A program made the translations under genes and the position numbers. This document shows, piece by piece, positions 1 through 6,601 of a stretch of 23,034 nt of DNA (position 1 is the stretch's first letter; the number at the start of each line of letters is the position of its first letter). Source of the DNA: Candidatus Cloacimonadota bacterium (GTDB lineage Bacteria > Cloacimonadota > Cloacimonadia > Cloacimonadales > TCS61); the NCBI GenBank assembly GCA_030592835.1, contig JAUVIJ010000004.1, positions 1 to 23,034 on the forward strand. The letters are read 5' to 3'. Below the pieces are notes generated by a model. That model ran no database searches. It was not told the origin of the DNA and was given only the letters and a program-made list of their open reading frames with translations.

Positions 1-444
1 AATATCAGTATGAATCACCGGCAGGTTTTCTCCCGGATATAAAATATCATTCTCCAGAACCAGTTTCTCTTTATCAACAGGGAAGAGGTCACCTTCACCG
101 GTCTTCAGGTAAAACAACCCGGTACGTTCTATAACCTTGATCTTGAGAACATTTGGTATTTTCCTCGAAATTTTGATCTTATCTATTCTATGTATATTAT
201 CAAATTTCTGTTTTACTTCCAATCCGGTGATGCGGTACAGATTCTGACCTACAAATTCACTGGCAAGATTGGCTAGGAATTCTTCTTCCAGATTAATATT
301 GCCGACAATCTCTATCCTTTTTATGTTCAAGAACTTGAAACTACTCAATAAAGATCGGATCCCGTAAAATAAACCTGCAAGGCAACCTAATACTGCCAGA
401 AGCAGAAAAAAGTATCTGCTGGAACCCCTTCTGATCCTTCTCAT
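1..444 (-). CDS. ftsQ: Cell division protein FtsQ, N-terminal part (runs off the left edge)
   Basis: The minus-strand frame from the ATG at 444 stays open for 148 codons to the window edge. It begins with a short basic cytoplasmic tail (MRRIRRGSSR), one membrane segment at about residues 11-31, then a POTRA-like domain at about residues 40-110. The POTRA pattern is clear: IKRIEIVGNINLEEEF near its start and ISRKIPNVLKIKVIERTG near its end. FtsQ/DivIB links cytoplasmic and periplasmic divisome parts and acts with FtsL and FtsI. Its place after murC at the end of a dcw operon supports the call. An in-frame stop lies 14 codons upstream and no other ATG intervenes, so the start is well bounded, although the ribosome binding site is weak (GGTG). 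The C-terminal beta domain lies outside the window. Confidence 0.85.
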   Translation of the reverse strand, partial: MRRIRRGSSRYFFLLLAVLGCLAGLFYGIRSLLSSFKFLNIKRIEIVGNINLEEEFLANLASEFVGQNLYRITGLEVKQKFDNIHRIDKIKISRKIPNVLKIKVIERTGLFYLKTGEGDLFPVDKEKLVLENDILYPGENLPVIHTDI

Positions 445-511
445 AAAAACACCGGTGATAATAAACCCATATCTTAAATTGTCTTAATAAGTTAGGCTTA
501 TTATCTCTTTT

Positions 512-589
512 CTATCCATTTCTAGATAATTCATTATATCTTTTTAAAAACAACAGAGTTAACGATTTATTGTCAAATACTTTTTTCAT
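512..589 (-). CDS. Possible 25-residue small protein between murC and ftsQ
   Basis: An ATG at 589 starts one base after the murC stop codon. It is preceded at good distance by GGAGG, which lies inside the last murC codons. The frame runs 25 codons to a TAG at 512-514; the product begins MKKVFDNKSL and is basic. I recognise no family. The strong ribosome binding site favours translation. Against it, GGAGGT here also encodes the Gly-Gly end of MurC, and a putative promoter overlaps the same bases. It could be a translated leader for ftsQ, a tiny real protein or chance. Confidence 0.25.
   Translation of the reverse strand: MKKVFDNKSLTLLFLKRYNELSRNG
533..562 (-). promoter_or_regulatory. Putative internal promoter for ftsQ
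   Basis: On the minus strand a perfect TATAAT lies at 538-533. TTAACT (four of six matches to the -35 consensus) lies at 562-557, with an 18-base spacer. Transcription would begin about 80 bases before the ftsQ ATG at 444. This is the only sizeable gap in the operon. Internal promoters in front of ftsQ are known in Escherichia coli. AT-rich DNA gives such matches by chance, so this is tentative. Confidence 0.35.
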
Positions 590-590
590 T

Positions 591-1955
591 TTATTTACCT
601 CCCAGTAGAGCTTCACCATATTTGTTGACGGAACCCGCTCCCATTGTCAGTAAAATATCTCCGTTGCGAACGACCTTTTTGATCATATCCTGGACATCCT
701 CATTCTTATCAACATAATAAACATGTTTATGTCCAGACTGTACGGCTGCATCTGCTATCATTTTACCGCTGATTCCTGCGATCGGCTTTTCCCGGGCAGG
801 ATAAATCGGGGTAACGATCAAGATGTCGGACTGGGAAAAAGATCTGCCAAATTCCTCGTAAAAGTCACGCGTCCGGCTGTAAAGATGAGGTTGAAATACC
901 GTAACCACCCTGTTATTGCAGCAATCCTTAATGCCTTTCAGAGTCGCTTCTATTTCGGTCGGATGATGTGCATAATCATCATAAACTTTGATATCAGAGT
1001 ATTCACCTTTAAATTCAAACCTTCGATATACACCCTTGAAATCTGATAATCCTTTCTGAATAAATTTAAAATCTATATTCAGTTCGAGTCCGGTTGCTAC
1101 AGCCAGGAGTGAGTTCAGGATATTATGTTCACCCATTGCGTCCAAATTGATTCTACCTAGTTTATTACCTGAAAAAATAACATCATAGGATGATTTGAAA
1201 TCTTTCATGGAAATATTTTGAGCCCGGATTAGAGCTTGAGCGGAAAATCCGTATGTAACAATCTCTTTCCTGATATCGGGGATTATGGATTGCACACCGG
1301 GATCATCGAGGCAGAGGATCACACTTCCGAAAAATGGAACTTTATTAGCATATTCAATAAAGGCTTTTTTCACACCTTCGAGATCTTGATAGCAATCCAG
1401 ATGATCAGCTTCGATGTTAGTGATGCCGGCAATGATCGGACTTAAAGAGAGAAAAGAACGGTCGAATTCATCGGCTTCGACAACAATATATTTTCCAATA
1501 CCGAGAAGATTATTCGATCCGTATTTCTTTACTATTCCTCCGACAATAACTGTAGGATCCAGAGCGGCTGCTGATAAAATATGACCTACCATGGATGTGG
1601 TTGTCGTTTTCCCGTGGGTTCCGGCAATTCCTATTCCATAGCTCATACGCATGATTTCAGCTAGCATCTCTGCTCTTCGGATTACCGGGATTTTATTTTC
1701 AAGGGCGATCATGATTTCCGGGTTGGTATTACTGACAGCTGAAGATTTAACTACAACATCAGTATCGCGAACATGATCACTGCTGTGTCCGATTTGCACA
1801 TCTATACCCAGATTTGCCAGATGATCCGTTATTTCTGTCTGATTCAGGTCAGAACCGGTAATTTCAAATCCCTGGTTAAATAAAAGTTCCGCAATTCCGC
1901 TCATTCCGATCCCGCCGATTCCAACGAAATGAATTTTTTTTGTTCTACCCAGCAT
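591..1955 (-). CDS. murC: UDP-N-acetylmuramate--L-alanine ligase MurC
   Basis: MurC adds L-alanine to UDP-MurNAc with ATP, the first amino-acid step of the peptidoglycan stem peptide, in the cytoplasm. The 454-residue length is normal. The N-terminal UDP-binding fold shows HFVGIGGIGMSG at residues 9-20. The ATP loop is GTHGKTTTT at 112-120, with the MurC-type THGKT wording. The central domain has VVEADEFDRSF and NIEADHLD, and the C-terminal domain has YDDYAHHPTEIEAT and VFQPHLYSRT, all diagnostic of MurC rather than MurD, E or F. The ATG at 1955 has GGAAG a few bases upstream and lies 14 bases after the murG stop, inside the dcw operon. Confidence 0.97.
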   Translation of the reverse strand: MLGRTKKIHFVGIGGIGMSGIAELLFNQGFEITGSDLNQTEITDHLANLGIDVQIGHSSDHVRDTDVVVKSSAVSNTNPEIMIALENKIPVIRRAEMLAEIMRMSYGIGIAGTHGKTTTTSMVGHILSAAALDPTVIVGGIVKKYGSNNLLGIGKYIVVEADEFDRSFLSLSPIIAGITNIEADHLDCYQDLEGVKKAFIEYANKVPFFGSVILCLDDPGVQSIIPDIRKEIVTYGFSAQALIRAQNISMKDFKSSYDVIFSGNKLGRINLDAMGEHNILNSLLAVATGLELNIDFKFIQKGLSDFKGVYRRFEFKGEYSDIKVYDDYAHHPTEIEATLKGIKDCCNNRVVTVFQPHLYSRTRDFYEEFGRSFSQSDILIVTPIYPAREKPIAGISGKMIADAAVQSGHKHVYYVDKNEDVQDMIKKVVRNGDILLTMGAGSVNKYGEALLGGK

Positions 1956-1969
1956 TTTTCTTCCTTAAC

Positions 1970-3034
1970 TCATTCTCTATTCAGAATTCTTGCAATCGTA
2001 AGAGCTGCGTGCAAATGAACAGATTCACCAAAATTTTGTTTCATGTCTTTCTGGTCGTTTTTCAATCTTAGTAATTCTGATTTTAATTTTTCAGGAGTGA
2101 GATCTTTCTGTTCTAGCATTCTTGCCCTTTTATTTGCTACTTGTTCCATACCGTTGTAAAATTGATGATTTCCAGCTGCCGACGGTAACGGGACCAGTAA
2201 AGATGGTATCATTTTTGTTTCAAGTTCCGCCAGAGTTATAGCACCGCATCTGGACAAGGCAATATCAGCAGAATTATAGTACTTTCCCGGTGTAGGATCA
2301 AATGCAAAATAGTGAATTCCCTTTCGATTCCCAATAGACCGACTGATCTCATCATAACTGTAATTACCTGTCTGCCAGATTATCTCAAAATTTTCTTTCA
2401 GCAGATCATCAATTATCGGAATCAGGCTCTTGTTCAGAAAATAGGATCCCTGACTTCCTCCGATCACGAATAATTTGAAAGAATTTTTCCGTAGGGAATA
2501 TGCCTGAAGATCCAGTTTGTCATCATCTTCATATAGAGATGAATTGATAGGATTCCCTGTATACAGGACTTTATCAGCAGGGAAATACCGCTGTGCTGAA
2601 GCTGTCCCTATAAATATTTTTTTTGCTGATGAAGCAAGAATCCGGGAAGTTTTTCCAGGATAGCTATTTTGTTCCTGAATAAAGATAGGTTTATTTTTAA
2701 GCTTTGCAGCATACCCAACCGGACCGCTTACAAATCCTCCTGTACCAAGGAAAATATCCGGTCGAAAGTCTCTGATAATTTTCATTGAATCAAAAGTACT
2801 TTTGACCAGTTTAAAGGGAAATTTTATGTGAAGTGGAGTGAATCTGCGGTATAATTTCTGGATACTGATCGATCTGAAATCGTATCCTGCTGCTTTTACC
2901 AGTTTTTCCTCAATACTATTTCTGTTTCCAACAAACAGGAGTTCATTATCAAACTGTTTTAATTCCTTAGCTATGGAAAGCGCCGGGATTATATGTCCTC
3001 CCGTACCTCCAGCTGCTATCAAAATTCTTTTCAT
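1970..3034 (-). CDS. murG: UDP-N-acetylglucosamine--lipid I transferase MurG
   Basis: MurG transfers GlcNAc to lipid I on the inner face of the membrane to make lipid II. It has 354 residues, the usual length for this GT28 family. The lipid-carrier-facing loop GGTGGH is at residues 9-14. GTGGFVSGP and the QEQNSYPG segment follow, then the second glycine-rich loop IGGSQGS at 191-197. The donor-binding region is SRCGAITLAE at 261-270 and PSAAGNHQ at 284-291. The usual SRAGA/SRSGA reads SRCGA here, a mild change. The start overlaps the ftsW stop as ATGA, so the two genes are probably translationally coupled, and murC follows after 14 bases. Confidence 0.97.
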   Translation of the reverse strand: MKRILIAAGGTGGHIIPALSIAKELKQFDNELLFVGNRNSIEEKLVKAAGYDFRSISIQKLYRRFTPLHIKFPFKLVKSTFDSMKIIRDFRPDIFLGTGGFVSGPVGYAAKLKNKPIFIQEQNSYPGKTSRILASSAKKIFIGTASAQRYFPADKVLYTGNPINSSLYEDDDKLDLQAYSLRKNSFKLFVIGGSQGSYFLNKSLIPIIDDLLKENFEIIWQTGNYSYDEISRSIGNRKGIHYFAFDPTPGKYYNSADIALSRCGAITLAELETKMIPSLLVPLPSAAGNHQFYNGMEQVANKRARMLEQKDLTPEKLKSELLRLKNDQKDMKQNFGESVHLHAALTIARILNRE

Positions 3035-4167
3035 AGTATCCTTCTTTCTGCGCTAAGATTTAACAATAACCCGACAGTAAAAGAATTAATCAGTAAAGAA
3101 GTACCACCATAACTGATGAAGGGAAGAGTTACTCCCGTTGAAGGAATTGCAGATATGGCTACTCCAATATTCACTATTGCATTGTAAAAAATGTTCATAC
3201 CCAACCCGAATCCTAATAGTTTCAGATAAAGATCATCATATTGAGCTGCATTAATTATACTTCTGTAAAACAGGAATATAAACAAAATCAAAATTACTGC
3301 AGCTCCCAGAAATCCGAATTCCTCTCCGATTATTGAAAAAACATAATCAGTCTTTGCTTCCGGGAGAAAATAATGCTTTCCAGTTCCTTTCCGGGGAGAA
3401 GTTCCAAAAATCTTTCCACTGGCTAGAGAAATCAGACTTTGTCTAACTTGATAATCATCATTAAGCTGGTCAGCATCACTGGTTTGATTTCTAAAAAACA
3501 AAGAATACTTCTTGTAAGATTGAAATCTGCGAGATCGATAAGTTGGACCAAACTGAATTACCAGAATTCCGGCAAGAAGGCTTAAAACCAGGATCAGGGC
3601 AATGGTCGAGATCCTGATCCTGCTTAGGAATAAAAGTGAGATCAGCGTCAGACTTGAAATTATAAGCGGAGTGAAGTGTTTTTCAATCAGGACCAAAGAA
3701 AAAAAAGCCAGAGGTATGACTACAAGTGCACTGAAATTCTTAATAAAGCCCAAAGGACGGCTGTCATCGATCAAATGCTCCTTTTTATCCAGAATGTGCG
3801 CTGCATAAAAAATTAAGACGATCCTTGCAATGAGACTGGGCTGGATACTGAATTTCCAAATCCTGAAACTTCGCATAGAACCTTTGATATTATCACCCAA
3901 CAACAAAACAAGTACAAGCAGGATAAAAGTAATAATAACCATAGGGAAAATATATTTCCTGATTTTCTTCAGATTTATTTTTTTAAATCCTATCCAGACG
4001 GCGACGATTGATAGTAGGAACCAGAGAAATTGACGGTAAAAAAACGTCATTTCTGTTCTGACAGAGCTTATATTCAACTGCATTATCAAACCGAATACCA
4101 TTAAAAGAATATAGGTAAATAGTAGGTAATAATCGTAATCGGTTATATATTTTTGTAATTTATTCAT
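3031..4167 (-). CDS. ftsW: Septal peptidoglycan polymerase FtsW
   Basis: A 378-residue SEDS-family polytopic membrane protein that polymerises lipid II into glycan strands with its partner transpeptidase FtsI. The sequence is dominated by hydrophobic segments, about ten by eye. The family signature is near the C terminus: PSTGVTLPFISYGGTSLL begins at residue 342. TDYVFSIIGEEFGFLGA lies upstream of it in the extracellular loop and next helix. RodA is the main alternative, but location between murD and murG in a dcw operon with ftsI argues for FtsW. The ATG at 4167 overlaps the murD stop (ATGA) and its own stop overlaps the murG start. Confidence 0.95.
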   Translation of the reverse strand: MNKLQKYITDYDYYLLFTYILLMVFGLIMQLNISSVRTEMTFFYRQFLWFLLSIVAVWIGFKKINLKKIRKYIFPMVIITFILLVLVLLLGDNIKGSMRSFRIWKFSIQPSLIARIVLIFYAAHILDKKEHLIDDSRPLGFIKNFSALVVIPLAFFSLVLIEKHFTPLIISSLTLISLLFLSRIRISTIALILVLSLLAGILVIQFGPTYRSRRFQSYKKYSLFFRNQTSDADQLNDDYQVRQSLISLASGKIFGTSPRKGTGKHYFLPEAKTDYVFSIIGEEFGFLGAAVILILFIFLFYRSIINAAQYDDLYLKLLGFGLGMNIFYNAIVNIGVAISAIPSTGVTLPFISYGGTSLLINSFTVGLLLNLSAERRIL

Positions 4168-5483
4168 TTCAATTTATCAACGATTTCTTTGAATTTTTTG
4201 CCCCGGTCTTCGAAATTAGTAAACATATCAAAACTGGCACAAGCTGGTGAAAGGACTATATATTCTCCCTGATCTGATTCCTCAAAAGCACTTTTTACGG
4301 CTGTTTCCAGATCATTAAACATTTCTACGGGAGCAATATTTTCAAAGACCTTTTTCATTTCGTGTCTGGATTCTCCGATCAGGTACATCTTTTTTACATG
4401 CTTTGCGATAAGATCATTTAAAACACTGTAATCTTCTCCTTTTCCTCTGCCACCCATAATAATTCGAATTGGTTCCGGGAATGATTGTAGGGCATACCTG
4501 ACAGAATCAGTATTAGTAGCTTTGGAATCGTTTATGAAATTGATTCCTCTAATGCTGGTAATGAATTCGAGACGATGTGCTAATGGTTTGAATCCGTACA
4601 AAGAATCGATCAAAACGTCTTTATCTAAATCCACTCTTGATACAGCCAGAATAGCTGCCAGACAATTGGCGTAATTATGAGGTCCTTTGAGAAGCAGGTC
4701 TTTTACGGGAATGGAATATTTTTCGATAATTAATCTTTCTCCATCGAACCAGGCATCGGATTCCCGGGAAAGTGAGAATTGCTTTACAATGGAATGAAAA
4801 TCAAAACTGAAATTTTTAATAATATTATCATTTTTATTTATAATTGAAAGATCATGCTCCGATTGATTTAAGAATATTCTGAATTTAGTCTCAGCATAAT
4901 GTTTGAAATTCCTGTATCTGTTCAGGTGATCGGGTGTCAGATTTAACAGTAAGGCAACCTGGGGATGAAACTGATGTATAAGTTCCAGTTGGAAACTGCT
5001 GATCTCCAGCACAATGAAATCCACACCTTTAACCTCGATTGGCAGAGAAGTAAAGGCAGTACCAATATTTCCTCCAAGGAGAGTATTATATCCGGATTTT
5101 TTGAGGATTTCAGAGATCAAACTGACTGTCGTGCTTTTACCGTTAGATCCTGTTACAGCAATGATCTGGCTGTCTCCGGATTTTATCCGGTATCCCAGTT
5201 CAATTTCGCTGATGAGTTCGATTCCCTGCTTTCGAGCATTGTGCAATAATGGGATATTTTGCGGAATACCAGGACTTACAATGATCGTGCCGAATTCCAA
5301 CAATTTGGGAGAATGCCCTCCGAATTCACAGTTGAATTCCTTGATCAATTTTTCTGATTCCGGCACTTCTTCTGCGGACTTCATTTCGCTGAGAAAGGGG
5401 GTTCCTCCTAATGCTTTTATTTTCTGGGCTGCAGCGATCCCGCTTCTGGCAAGACCAAGAACAGCAATATTATTAAGATCCAC
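4164..5483 (-). CDS. murD: UDP-N-acetylmuramoylalanine--D-glutamate ligase MurD
   Basis: MurD adds D-glutamate to UDP-MurNAc-L-Ala using ATP. The 439 residues are normal for the family. The N-terminal domain carries VLGLARSG (residues 8-15) and the ATP loop is GSNGKST at 112-118. The central domain has LNLTPDHLNRY with the following lysine-bearing TKFRIF stretch. The C-terminal domain has NDSKATNTDS and SPACASFDMFTNFEDRG, wording typical of MurD. The start codon is GTG at 5483: GAGG lies four bases before it, and the upstream mraY stop is one base away. The end overlaps ftsW by four bases. Confidence 0.97.
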   Translation of the reverse strand: MDLNNIAVLGLARSGIAAAQKIKALGGTPFLSEMKSAEEVPESEKLIKEFNCEFGGHSPKLLEFGTIIVSPGIPQNIPLLHNARKQGIELISEIELGYRIKSGDSQIIAVTGSNGKSTTVSLISEILKKSGYNTLLGGNIGTAFTSLPIEVKGVDFIVLEISSFQLELIHQFHPQVALLLNLTPDHLNRYRNFKHYAETKFRIFLNQSEHDLSIINKNDNIIKNFSFDFHSIVKQFSLSRESDAWFDGERLIIEKYSIPVKDLLLKGPHNYANCLAAILAVSRVDLDKDVLIDSLYGFKPLAHRLEFITSIRGINFINDSKATNTDSVRYALQSFPEPIRIIMGGRGKGEDYSVLNDLIAKHVKKMYLIGESRHEMKKVFENIAPVEMFNDLETAVKSAFEESDQGEYIVLSPACASFDMFTNFEDRGKKFKEIVDKLK

Positions 5484-5484
5484 T

Positions 5485-6600
5485 TTACCTCAGTTTTAAT
5501 GTTGCAAGAGCTACGGCAGCGAGCATGATAGCTATAATCCAGAATCTTATTACTATCTTATTTTCAGAAATGCCCTTTAATTCGAAATGATGATGCAGGG
5601 GAGCACATAAAAAGATCCTTTTCCCGGTTCCGGTTTTGATCCTGGTGTATTTGAAATAATATCTCTGGACAATTGAAGATAAAGCCTCGATCACGAAAAT
5701 GCCACCGGCAATTGCGAAGAATATTTCTTCCCGTAGAAGAATTGCCAGAACTGCCAAAATCCCTCCTAATGAAAGCGATCCGGTATCACCCATAAAGATC
5801 TGAGCAGGTTTAATATTATACCAGAGAAACCCCAATAATGTTCCAATCAGGGCGGCTGTAAAAATCGTCAGCTCACCGGCATTACTGATAAATTCGAGAT
5901 TAAGGTATTCAGAGATCACAAAATGTCCTTTTAAATAGGCCATTGTACCCAATGCAAAGGCAGATATAGCTATTGAACCTCCGGCAAGTCCATCAAGACC
6001 ATCCGTTAGATTAACTGCATTTGATGTGCCTACGATCATAAAAACAACAAAAGGTATGAAAATTATTCCCAGATTAATAACAGTATTTTTTAAGAATGGT
6101 AGATTGATACTGGTGACAATATCTTTGTCTGGTGACCCGAAATATAATATGAGGGCAATAACTAACCCCAGGGAGATCTGAAACATCAGCTTATATTTTG
6201 CTATCAAGCCTATCCTGGTATGACGGAAATTCTTCAAATAGTCATCCAGAAAACCCACACTACCCAGCCAAACTGTTGTCAAATACATGATCATAATATG
6301 ACTGTTCACCAGATTATTCCAGAGAAGGGACGATATCAGAAGTCCGGATAAAGCGATTAAACCGCCCATCGTTGGAGTACCCTGTTTTTGTTTATGATTC
6401 GGTGGCAGATAATCACTGATTATTTCTACTGCCTGATTTTTCTTGAGGAGTTTGATAAATTTTGGTCCAAAGAATAAGGAGATTATCAGGGCAGTAATGA
6501 AAGCGGCAATAGCTCTGAAGGTTACATACTGGAAAACATTGAATACAGTATATCCCATAATTTCCATATCTGATAAAGGTGCTAATAGATGATAAAACAT
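5485..6600 (-). CDS. mraY: Phospho-N-acetylmuramoyl-pentapeptide transferase MraY
   Basis: MraY attaches phospho-MurNAc-pentapeptide to undecaprenyl phosphate, giving lipid I. It is an integral membrane enzyme of about ten helices and 371 residues, a normal length. Visible signatures are GTPTMGG at residues 74-80, the aspartate pair in GFLDDYLK at about 116-123, NAVNLTDGLDG at 194-204, MGDTGS at 270-275 and the histidine cluster HHHFELKG from 336. The N terminus (MFYHLLAPL, then NVFQYVTFRAI) is typical. The ATG at 6600 is one base after the stop of the murE-murF fusion, and the stop is one base before the murD GTG. Confidence 0.97.
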   Translation of the reverse strand: MFYHLLAPLSDMEIMGYTVFNVFQYVTFRAIAAFITALIISLFFGPKFIKLLKKNQAVEIISDYLPPNHKQKQGTPTMGGLIALSGLLISSLLWNNLVNSHIMIMYLTTVWLGSVGFLDDYLKNFRHTRIGLIAKYKLMFQISLGLVIALILYFGSPDKDIVTSINLPFLKNTVINLGIIFIPFVVFMIVGTSNAVNLTDGLDGLAGGSIAISAFALGTMAYLKGHFVISEYLNLEFISNAGELTIFTAALIGTLLGFLWYNIKPAQIFMGDTGSLSLGGILAVLAILLREEIFFAIAGGIFVIEALSSIVQRYYFKYTRIKTGTGKRIFLCAPLHHHFELKGISENKIVIRFWIIAIMLAAVALATLKLR

Positions 6601-6601
6601 A

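Noticed and set aside
5014..5499. 161-codon plus-strand open frame opposite murD
   Set aside because: It lies wholly on the complement of murD apart from its last bases, has no ribosome binding site or recognisable domain, and murD has full conserved motifs.
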